From: Sclerurus mexicanus
Taxonomy: Eukaryota > Chordata > Aves > Passeriformes > Furnariidae
Reading direction: 5' to 3'
Assembly: GCA_013396755.1 (NCBI GenBank)
Contig: VWZF01004811.1
Span: 391,959-455,958 of the forward strand
DNA: 64,000 nucleotides
The notes beneath the pieces are model-generated. The model was not told the origin of the DNA. It saw only the letters and a program-made list of their open reading frames with translations, and ran no database searches. Made by a program: the position numbers and the translations under genes. Positions within the stretch are counted from its first letter, which is position 1, and each line of letters opens with the position of its first letter. Shown one piece after another: positions 34,301 through 46,300 of the stretch.

Positions 34301-37300
34301 TCTAATTAAACTTAATTAAGCTGAGCCACTATTAATTCCAAATGGAATATTACATCATTTTCTGCCTTCCATATAAATACAAATTTGCCAAGGCATCCAG
34401 GACTGAAATAAAATCAGCCACTGCACAATTCAATTACCGCTCAGATTGCTGGGATTTTAATTCTGGAAGGACCCAGGACCAAACATTATTGATTCCAGCC
34501 CAGGCTTAAAAGCAGTTTTTGCTTTGAAATAAACCCAAAATAACTCATGTTTCTCTTTAATCTTCCAGTGCCAATGACCAAGGTTTTAGATACAAAAATT
34601 ACAAGTATCTCTGAAATGCAGCTCTAAATATTAATGGTGAATCCCAAGATTTAATCAATAAAAATGGAATATTTCAAAGTCTCTCCTTACAGACCCAAAT
34701 ACGTTCCTAAAGGAAAGGAAGATAATTAAACAGCCTGTACAGAGCAACTAATTGGGGGTTTTGGGGCCAGACTCTGTTACCCAGCAGGAATTTATCGGAC
34801 AGAGTCTGAAATCATAATCCAGTGGATCCCAAATTTCTGGGCCTCAGGTACAGACAATGAGAGAAACAGGTCCTGGGCACCGTGGGGAAAAGCCCCCCCC
34901 TCAAGTGTGAGTTAATTCTTCTGGATTATCACAATTCAAATTAATGAATCATGAATCAATAAAATATTAAGGTACTTTCAGATACGACTATTTTCCCGTC
35001 ATTCCAAAACAAACAACAACCTGGCATCCCAAAATCCAGTTACCTGAAATACATCTTTACAGTCGGACCACACTAATTTAGTGCTTGAGATAAAACAGCA
35101 GAAATCAAGATTTTCCTGTGTTACTGTGCCCCTAAAATACAGGTTTTTAAGCTGTGTGTTGATAATTCAGAATCTTATGCAAAATATTAATAATTTGCGT
35201 TGGAATTTAATATTATTTCAATATTTAATTGGGCAAACAGAGCTTGTGCTGAGCAATACGTTAATGATGCTTCCTAATCCTTTTAATATTCTTGTTATAC
35301 CAAGAAACTTCATCTTGAGCATAAATTGAGCCTGATTTGTCATTTAAAGCAGTTTATTTTGGGATAAAAATTGCCATTTGTGCTTAAACGGTGTGCCTGG
35401 CTCAGCTCTGTGGGGTTTAATGCTGGGAAAACAAAAGCTGCGTTTCCAGGTGGAGCTGCTGCCCTGGGAACTGTTTTCCAATTCCCTGTGAACCATCAAT
35501 TATCTTTATCAAATCCCAAGATCTCATCTCAGCCCCTGATCAAGATGGAGCCTTATTTTAGCAGGATGCAGCGCTATCCGGACATCAAGGCCAGAGTGAG
35601 GGAAAAGCTGGGAAGGGATCAATAATCATCATCAAATGTGCTCGGCGGGCTGGGAGGTGGAAGGTGCTGATGGAAGTTCGACCTTTTTTTTGGGAACCTG
35701 CTAAAGTTTAACCTTTGCAGTACCTGAGAACCACAACTCAGTTCAAGACAGCTCCAAATCCTGCTGGAACGGCTGGGAGAGACCTTTATCCCACCAAACA
35801 TCCCTCTGGGATGGAGTACAGAACCACCACAAACCTGTTCCCCCCATATCCCTTTGGATTCCAACAGGGAAAACCACGCTCAGTCCTAAAGCTGTGCCTA
35901 AGCTCAGCCTAGAAGCGACAACCTGTGTGAAGGACAAATCTCCTGGGGGCTGCTCCATACACCATCCACCTGGGAAATCCTCCTACAGAGCCCTCATCTC
36001 CCATCCTCTGCCTTGGAATACCATGCTTTTAAGGATTTAAAATATTCTGGTCACAACCCCGCTGCCTCTCCAGCAAAGGAAAACACTGTGTGGGTTCAAC
36101 AGCAAATATCAGAGACACTTATTTCCAAAACCATGCCGAAGGTTAGCTAGTTTTTTAAGGAATTCTGAGCCTCAGATTTCCGAGAATATGTGAGGGGGGG
36201 GGAACCGTGAGAGGGAAAATATGAGGGGGGGAATGCAGGAAGGGGAATGTAGAAGGTTATTGCTGCCATGTGGGACAGAGTCCAAGCGCAGGGCACGGAT
36301 GCCCCTGGGAATGGGGCACAAAACCACCTCCAAGCTGGCTCCTAGAGGGAACAGCTCTCCTTGTGGAGGGGTTGGCTCCCAGAGCCAGGGAGCAACAGCC
36401 AGTTTGTTTTATTGTGAGTGCCATGGAGACGGTGTGAAAAATCAAGAGCCATTGGCAGCGCGCGGCTCCGGGTCAATACCGCTCCCGAGACATCGTGGAG
36501 ATAATCAACCCCGGGCCTGGGATCTCTGGGAGCTGCCAGCAGCTGAAGGGCAAATCAATACCGGCATGGGAAGGGCACTGCATCCCGAAATCCCCACACC
36601 CAACCGTGCCCGTGGCCCTCGCTGGCAACACCAGCAACGCTTGGAAAAGGTTTAATGAGTCCTTTTACAGAAAGGAGAAAGTACCTGATCTCTCTGTTAA
36701 ATTATGGAGCAATAGATTAAAAATGTGTGCATTTGGAAAACAATTTACTAATTTACTGTATTTACTAATATAGTAAATTTTACTGGGGAAAAACCCCTCC
36801 TGGTTAAGTGCTGATTTATTGTGTGTTAAAAAAGGGGATTCTTGATATCCATCATCCTATTCATCATTCCATGTCCTTTCTCACTCTGCTCCTGCAACCA
36901 CTGTTTTTTAAAAACAAAATAAAGTGAACTGAACCTCCCCCTCAAAAAAAAAACCAAACCAAAAAAGGCTTCAGGAAACCCAAACCTCTCATGGATTTTT
37001 TTTTTTGAACTTTTGTAATAAAAGGAAATTAACATCCTGAGCTTTTCTCCACTGACAGAACTTTTTCAGCTACATCATCCTCAAGTTATTCCATGTCTTT
37101 TGAGCAGCCCAAAAAAATCTGTAACTGTGGGGAACAATTTAAAAAGTTGGATTTGGAAGCAGGAATCTGTATCCAATAGATGGCATTGCCACCCCCCNNN
37201 NCACCAAGTATTTGTATCTCATGAATAACAAAAATAATTAAACCTGCAAAGGACGTGCCCTAATTACTCTGGAAGTCCCTTCAGTGACCCCCAGCTCTGT

Positions 37301-40300
37301 TTTCCATGGTTTATGTAGAAGCTTATTAAGAAAAGTAAGGAAACAAGTGCTGTCACTGTTCCCCACCACAGAGCGAATCATTCCAAAATTCTGGGGAAAT
37401 AATCCCCAAACTTTCGGACCAGGAAATAAAGCTTCAGGTTTCCTTTATTAATCCAGTGGCAGCTGGTCAGTCCCAGGGAATGGAGCCTGTAGGACTCTAT
37501 ATCCTTAAGTCCTTCATTAAACTATTGATCCCCTCGGCATTATCCATAATGTTCCAGCAGCTCAGCAGGTCAAGGGATGCAGAGCTCGGTGCTTCCAGTA
37601 CCTCCCAGGTTTTACGGGGAGGAATTCCCAGGGATTTATTTACCTGGCACTTCCCAGTGCGGATGTCGTAGAGCGCCACTGACCCGTGTCGAGCTCCCAC
37701 CGCGATCCGGTGGCTCCGCTCGTAATAGCTGACCATGTAAAACCTGGATGGGACAGGAAGACACGGAACAGGTGAGACCTCACCTGCCTGCACGATATTG
37801 AAATTCACGTGTGATGCCACTGGATAATTAATGAAGCGCTGGAGCAGGGATTGGACTTAAAAACCCATCCCCTGCCGGTTTAATAGCCAGCATTCCACAA
37901 AAACAACGGAAGTTCGACGTGTTGCCATGGAATCCGATCAGATTGAACTATCAAATTTATTTGGTTTTAATACAGAATGCTGGGAATAACCCCTGGGACA
38001 CTCACCAGGTCCCTGCATGCCCACGTGTGATACTCACTTGGCACTGCAACACTGCAATAAAGCTGGAAGTCAAATGGTTAAATGACAATCCAACACCCTG
38101 CATGACTTCAGGGCATTTCCCTCGAGAATCAAATGGGAAAGAAGGGAAGTGGAAGGAAAAATATGCAAACTCATCAATTTTTGATGGGCATACAGCAAAA
38201 AGAAGAGGGAAATTCATTGTCAAACACTCCCTAATCCAGTAACTCCTTGAGGTGAAGCCTGGCATAGTCCTCAGTGCCTATTGTGACCATGTGGTGTCAG
38301 TTGGAATTCCAACAACTGCAAAATTCAAGGAATTTTGACACCTGGAAGCCCAAGAGAGTCCAAATCCTTATTGCAAATTCAAATCCTTGGGGATATCACT
38401 GTGCCTTCCTTCACAAAGGGAGAGCAGACCTGTGAAAATGCCACCTGCGCTTCCAATTACATTGGAATTTTACAGTTAAATTTGCCTATACCAAAATCCA
38501 CCAGAAATACCTGGAATCAGCCCATAAAAACACGTTGCTGAGCATACTTATGGCTTCAAACAACAAACCTTGCAGTGATTTACCTCTTCATTCCTCAGGA
38601 TTCCCAGAGTGCCATAGCAACTGCTCACACGCAGGTACGAGACACTCGCTCCTGCAGCGTGGGATGGCAGCCAGGGAGAAAGCCAGGATGAAACATGGGA
38701 AAAAAGCCAATGAAGAATAAAAAGGAAGGAAGAAAATGACTAGTCTTTGAGCAGGAAAAAGGGAAAACGCAGCTCAGATGCAGGTTTGGATGCCTGTGCA
38801 TCCATTCCCAAGAACGCCAGCTGTGTCTGTCCCCTCAATCTGCTCCCCATATCCCTCTGATCTGAGGAAGAGGAGCTGCACACCTGGATGGTTTTGCCAC
38901 AACAGGAGAGCACACGTGGCAATACAGCAAAAGGAACACTGGATATTAAAGGAATGAACAAAAGGATGATGTCCAAGTGATTCACCAGAGATTCACTCAT
39001 TTGCTACAACATGATGGCAATTTTCCCTGGGCTCCGTGATCCCGTCAGTGGGTGCTGGATCATTTTTATCCCAGCTATAACCAGGAAATATTACCAGTAA
39101 TTGCCAAGACTTTTAAAGATACTGTACAGCTATAAATATACAACAGGAATAGGGAGGTTTTTGTGCTAATTCCCACTTATCCCTGCCTTTATGTTTTAAG
39201 GAAAACCTTTTAAAGCATCAGGAAGGAGGAAGATCACCTCCATCGGTATCCAACCTGGCAACAGGATAATTGTTCTTTCCTTGAAACTATTTAATATTTT
39301 AAGAGCTTATTAAATTAAAACTTCACGGCCGACAGGCGATTATTGGAATTTATTGGCTGGACCAGTTATAGAGAATAACTGGGATATTTATCCAGGTTTA
39401 AAGATACGGGAAATGTTTTATAAAACACATTTCACTCTTTGTTGTTTTATGGGGTCAGTGTCACCCAAAAGACAGACTGTTTCACTCTTAATTAAGAAAT
39501 ACATCCTGCTGGTGATCCTATCATTTGACTTCACAACACTCCTGGAGGAAGAGCTCACCTGCAGATGGCTGGGAAACATTCCTGAAGACCCTTTTTCTTC
39601 ACCAAAGATCCTTCCAGGCAATACATGATGATGTCCATCACCTTGGAAGCAAAAACTAAAATCAGTTGACGAGTCATATTTTATGTTTCATAATTAAAGT
39701 GCTAAGGCTCCTCCAGTTCCACCCCCTGCTATGGGCAAGGACACCTTCCAGCAGACCAGGTTGCTCCAAGCTGTGTTCAACCTGGTCTTGACCTTCTCCC
39801 GCTTAGGATTAATTCCCCAACAACACAATTCAATGCAATTTAAACTGAAGAAATGGACTCGGTACAAATCAAATCCTCTCCCCATCCAAGAGCCAGCACG
39901 GAATGGAATTGTGCAGTTTGGAATTGTGCAGGCACACATGCCGTGGCTGTGGCACCAAGCCTAGGCCAGGCATGGCAGCACGGCCTCACCTCCACCAGCA
40001 GATCCACGACATCTGTTGGCATCTTCTCGATGAGGATCTCGATGACCCTGAGGATCTCCCCCTTGGCCCGGGCCAGCGTGGTGGTGTGGATGTTCTGCTG
40101 CGACTGCGTGTTGGCCGCCAGGGCCGTGTGCCTGTGCACCTGTCGGAGAGCAGGGACACGCCTCGGGAATCACCACGGTTGGAAAGGACCTCCAAGATCA
40201 GCAAGTCCAACAGTGAACTGGCACCACGCCCACAGTCACCACCAAGCCGGTCCTTTGGCACAGCCAAGCTCCTGCTGGTCTAGGGTCACTCCCATGACCC

Positions 40301-43300
40301 TCAGACAGACCATGCCTGGCCCACACCAACCTCCCAGCACCGCCCTGTCCCCCTCATCCTCCGAAGCCCACAGAAAAGTCCCTGTGAATTCAGACTTAGA
40401 GGGTCATGTGAGCATTGCATAAAGCAAGCAGGACTTTCCACAGCACTCTGGGAACTTCTATAACCAGGATGCAACAAATTAAACCAAACTCGTCAAACGC
40501 TCTAAATCAGGGGGCCTTTGGATCTCTTGGGGCACGCCCGTACTCCAGGGGCTGTGTGGGGCGCCCTGCTCACCTCCTTGGCGATGGTGGTGATGAAGGC
40601 GGGCGGCCTGGCCGTGGCGATGAGGGACAGCGCGTGCCGCGCGGAGCGTGCCGAGTCGGCCGCCGGGCTCAGGGGCAGCCCCATTGTGATGCTAAACGGG
40701 GCCCGGACAAAGGCAGGGACAAAGAAAAGGAGCATTAGAAATATAGAGTGAAAAGATTAGAACCAGCTTATAATGTCAGTTCAAGGTCACTGGGAGCACT
40801 CCGACAGTTCCAGGATAATGGACTCCCAACAATGAGCAGTGATTAGGAGTCAGGGTGTTCCTGCATCAACCCCAAATCGAATAATTAACCATGAAGATTG
40901 AAAACAGTGAGTGCATCTGTCCAAAGTGGGGAAAAGGCCTTGTTAACAAATTATCTGTATGTGCTGAATACATATCACCCCACAGAGGGCGAGGTGAGCC
41001 CACAGCGTCTTCCCGAGGATTTATGGTTTGGTCTCTTACAGTATTTGAAACACAGCCTGAAAAATCCCCTGGACAGGGAAATTCTTTTTAATTCAAGGCT
41101 TTCACTTGCTGTGACAAGATAAAAGCAAAAAGCAATAAGGTGGTAAGGACCCAACAACTCCATTAAGCAAAAATCAAATCTCTACATGCCCTGTACATTA
41201 TCCAAAAATTCCCCAAAACATAGAAATCATGGAATCTGCTATAAAATAGACTACTTTGAATAGGAAGGGGCCTTAAAGATCACATATTCCAACCCCTTGT
41301 CATAGCAGGGACACCTTCCAAACTGGTTGGGTTTGTAACCTCCTGCCCCTCTTTTCCCCCAAACAAACAGTAGAAGAGCACAGGGAAGAAGTAGGAGCCC
41401 CTTCCACAGGTTAACCAGAGAAGCTGTGGCTGCCCCAACCCTGGAAGCATCCAAGGCAGGCTGGACAGGGCTTGGAGCAACGTGGACTAGTGGAAGGTGT
41501 CTCTGCTCATGGCAGGGGTTGGGACTGGATGATCCTTAAAATCCCCCCCAATCCAAACCATTCCATGATAACCTCTATCAAACATGGCTTCATTCAAAAA
41601 GCAAAACTACAACCCAAAATGATTGCTACCATCATCCATGCCAAGACGCCAAAGCCTAAAAATGCTGGGAAAACAGTCTTAGTCCTCACAAGTGAGCAGT
41701 TTCCTTTGGCAGGGCCTAACCTTTGGGAACGGGGATGAACTGGGCGAGCAGCGGAATTACAAACACCTGAGTTTTGCCTTCCAGCTCAGATATTCCTTTA
41801 ATTCAGGAGGGAAAAAAGAAACCCACTCGTTTTCCTGGTCAATAAACGTGATTTTTTTTTTATATACATCTAAAAGCAGGAGTTTGACATAAAAGCTCTT
41901 GGATAAAACATCCGGGAGAGGAGCCGGCAGCCGTGTGCCGTTATTGTGTCCACGGCAAATCAGGCACAAAGAGGGAGCTCAGCAGGGCTCCGGAGGGTGA
42001 GAGCCACACTTAACCCCCTGCACACATTGTTGCTCTGTTTCTTTCCATCTCCCTCCGCCCTGGATCTGTCAGGAATGTAACAGGCCATTTTCAATCTAAA
42101 TCTTGTTATGGATTAATAAGCAAAACGCTTTCGCGCTTATTATGCAATTTATCACGAGGAAAATTGCGGCGGGTTCCTCAAGGCTCCATGCTGATCCCCT
42201 CATTTATTCCCAGCTCTGTGGAGGGAGAGCCAGACTAATCTTCCTGACAGCTAAGGGTGGAATCACAGGAGGAAAAGGACTTGCTGGAGAACCGTGGTCA
42301 CTCAGATGCTGGGAAGTTGGGATTTACATAAAACAGGGCTTAGGAGCGGCTTTGGGAAGGGCAAATGTGGTGGTGGCCTTTGCCACACAAGGAGTATTTG
42401 GAATTCAGACAAAAAACAATGGTAATCCAATTGTCCATATTTCTCCATTAACATGCTGCATAGATTCATTCCTCATGTATCTTGAGGAAATTAAAACGTC
42501 TATAAAATAGGTGATATCTGCCTTAGAACAAGGTCAGAACCCTCAGCAGCTCCACAGACAAAATGCAAAAACACATCCATGGGATTAAAACAACACTGGT
42601 CAGCTCCTTATTGCAAGTGACATTTAAAATCCATGTGCTATCAACCAATACTTCATGGAATGGTTTGGGTTGGGAGGGATTTTAAGGATCATCTTGTTCG
42701 ACCTCCCTGCCACGCTCAGGGACACTTTCCGCTGGACCAGGTTGTTCCAAGCTGGCCTTGGACACTTCCAGGGATGGGGCAGCCACAGCTTCTCCAGGCA
42801 GCCTGTGCCAGGGCCTCACAGGGAAGGATTTGTTCCCAGTATCCCACCTACCCCTGCCCTCCATCTTAAGAGGTTCACTCCTTCTCTCTCCTCCCTGCCA
42901 AGTGGCACAGCCCAAGGATCCAGAAGCGGGCCCTGGCACGGCCAGGGGTGTCTGGCAGCGTCTGCCCACAGCACCTACTTCGCCAGCTGCTTCTCGGCGT
43001 CGGCGCAGAGCTCCAGCAGCCCCATGAGCACGGCCGACACGTCCATGTAGGGCTCCCAGACGGTGAAGCCGCGGCCGATGAGGTCGATGGCGGTCCTGCG
43101 GATGGTGCTGTGCGCCGGGAGCTTGGGGCTGGGCGGCTGCAGCAGCAGGAATGTCAGCGCCTTGCCTGCGGGACAGCCGGACACGTGGGATGGCACCAGC
43201 ACGGACCGGCGGCGGCACCGCGGCTGCCTCGGCTCCCAGTGCTGGCTGTGCACCAACACGCCACCACCTCGTTCCAACCCCTGCCGCTGGGAACTTAGGC

Positions 43301-46300
43301 CTGAAACACGACCTGAAGTGCATCACACGATCCCAGAACGGTTTGGGTTGGTACTCATCTCATTCCACCCCCTGCCATAGGCGGGGATACCTTCCACTAG
43401 CCCAGGTTGCTCCAAGCCCCGTCCAGCCTGGCCTGGAACACTTGCAGAGAGGGGGAATCCACAACCTCTCTGGCAGCCTGTGCCACTGTTGAGTCTCAGA
43501 CACAGTATTTTCACTACAAAAGAAACTGTAGCAAAAGGATTTTTTTTTTTTTTTAGGAAAAAATATAAGTCCACATTCCTAAATACTTTTAAAAACAGAG
43601 CTTAAAGGGTGTGTGTGGGAGAGCAACAACATCCCAAACAACTTCAACAATCCTGAATCCTGACCCAGGCTCTGCATATCGAAGAAACACTATTAATATT
43701 TCATTTCATGGCCTACTTTTTAATAAAATTAATTATATATGTGTAGGAGCAACACTTCCCAATAATTTATTATCATTGCCTAATCATTATTTGTTACCTC
43801 CTAATAATGTTCATTGTGATAAAGATAATTACTGATTTTATCAGGTTTTTCTTGAACTGTCCTCAACGATTTGCTTGTTTTCTTTATTAAACAAACCTCC
43901 AGCTGTTTTTAGGATTGGGAAAAGCCAACAGACATGTTTCTCCAGTTGATTCACACCAACCAGCCCCGACATAGGTGAAACAACGCCCAAAAGTTCCTTC
44001 CTGCTGTGCCACAAAGGGTGGATTTTATGCCCCAAATATAAAACCCTACTATAAGCATGAGTCCTCAACCATTACTCCTGTGAAATATTCCCATCTTTTC
44101 CCTCGGAATCCTGCTGCTCACCCCTACCTCGTGCAGAGCAAAAGCTGGACTAACCCAAACCCGTTTCTCAGCCGGGACGTCTTTGTTTAAAGCTTTGACT
44201 TGGCTTAAATGAAGGAATTAATATTGACAAAAACATCACGGGAGCTAATGAGTTGTTCGTTAGGGCAATAAACATGTCACATTAGAGTCAGCGCAGCAAC
44301 GAGGTAATTAGCCCTGGAAAAGCTCGGCAGAGCGGGGCTGGGCAGGGCCGGGATGATGTGCATCCCTGGACACGCAGCTCTGCTGCTTCCCATTAATATC
44401 CCACGATAAAAAGTCATTAAGAACCAAACCCACAGCTCCTTTCATCAAAAGTCCAGGTGGGACTCACTGGACGCAATTCCTCAGGCAGCACTGCAGCTCA
44501 GGGAAAGCTTGTCCTACATAAATTGGTATTAAAGTATCATTTTATTCCAGGTGTTTCATTCTACACTGGCACATTTGCTCCTTATATCGTTTTATTGACC
44601 CAAATGTGCCAAACACTAAAGCTTTTCGCTTCTTCCCAATGCACAGAACCCCCTGGATTCCCGAAATGTCTTTCCACACGGAATCTCCCTGAGCACAGGA
44701 CACCAGGCAGCCTTGTTATCCCCCGTTTGCCAATGGATTGTAAAAATTAAATCATTTGCTCAGGGAAATCGATAGCCCAGGCAGGAATGAGACACTGAGA
44801 ACTCCGATTCCCTAATTTGCCAAGATCCAGCTAAATCCGAATGATGGACTCCAAGAACAGGATTTAACTTAATTGTGACCCTTTCTGGATGTTTTTTTTT
44901 TTCCCTGATTTGATGTATTTTCTTTCAAAATGTCCCCAGAGAGATGGAAATTTGAAAAGCTGGGTCCAAAATCCAAGTCCCTTCATTCCTTCCTGCTCTT
45001 GGCCCAGTGAATTTTTATCCCGTATCTTCTCTCAGGTATAAAATCAGGATATTTTTAGGCCTAAATTAAAGATCTCTTGAAAACTTGTTTCTAAAGATGC
45101 AGTGATGATCAGGTTATCTTTTCCAATTACAATCACCTCCCATCTGGGAATATTCCAGGCCAGGTTGCAGCAACCTGGGCTAGTACAAGGTGTCCCTGCC
45201 CCTGGCACCGGGCTGGAATGGGATGATCCTTAAAATCCCTTCCAATCCACATAAACTCTGGGATTTTCACAGAATCACATAATTCAAAATATTAAATATG
45301 ACCAAATTTATCTCTACTTAAAAATATATAATTCAATAGGCAAATAATGTGAAAAAGAGGGATATTAATTTCTGGGATTTGATTTTGTTGCGGAAGCCAA
45401 ACCCCAGATTTAAATCTCTGCCACCAAGATTGAGAGTTTGCTGCCAGACAAATTGACTAGTTTTTCTAAATATCATCTCTGAGGTGAAGATATGGATTTT
45501 CATAAACCACCAGTTTTCCATTTATTTATTTTTTCCCCCTTCAGGGACAAAATTCCGCTTGAGACACTGATCTCATCCCAGCAGCTCAGGGCAGGCAGCC
45601 CAGTTCTAGGTTGCAGACACACTGAATTTCCAGCATGGTGACTGAAAGGTAGAGATCCAAATAAGCAGGGTATTACTTATGGATATGCCACAGAACCCCT
45701 GGAAATCCAAGCAGCTTCCTCATATCTGATACAAAATCCGGCCACCAATCCAGCTATCGGTTTTGGGGTCGGTTAAAGGAAATCACTGAGCTGCTTGCCC
45801 TGATTTTCATCCAGAAATTCCACTTGCTTCCCCTCCTGCCCACCAGCAGCTGGAAATTTGGGATACTGTAATGGCAGGAGGGGACTGAGTTAGGAACTGA
45901 GCTGCTGGCTGGCTTATTTAAGCCAGACAAGAGTGACTGCATGGATCTGGGAGTATGGACACCCTAAAATCCCCTCTGGAAGCAGGTGCAGGTCAATACA
46001 CAGCAGACACCGCCTGTGTGGAGGGGCACCGAGGGGCTCATCATGGAATAGCTTTGGGAATGAGTTATGAGGGAACCAGTGGTTAATGCAGGTGTCAGGC
46101 AAGGGCATGGTAGGGATTTCTAGGGAATTCCACCCTCTCCTAAAGGCATGATCACCATCCTCTGTCACTGGAACACAGAGAAATACCCTGCATTTTATGG
46201 ACTCCCCATCCCTGGAAGTGTCCAAGTGTTTGAGCAACCTGGGCTAGTGGAAGGTGTCCCTGCCCATGGTTATTCCACGACAAAGAAATGCGAACGGATT

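Larger units (their letters stand above)
32329..37643 (-). other. WDR7: WDR7 5.3-kb intron
   Basis: One CR1 copy (32416-32543) near its 3' end. The rest is long AT-rich unique sequence (33000-35400 especially), a G-rich stretch (36190-36245), T/A homopolymers (36946-37010) and a 4-N gap (37198-37201) after a short C run. Nothing coding is apparent. Confidence 0.65.
40692..42978 (-). other. WDR7: WDR7 2.3-kb intron with inverted CR1 pair
   Basis: Holds CR1 copies at 41225-41330 (reverse), 41410-41572 (forward) and 42654-42870 (reverse). 42085-42185 has a distinctive non-repetitive stretch (aagcaaaacgctttcgcgct, tattatgcaatttatcacga) that could be a conserved element. The rest is AT-rich unique sequence. 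Confidence 0.7.
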
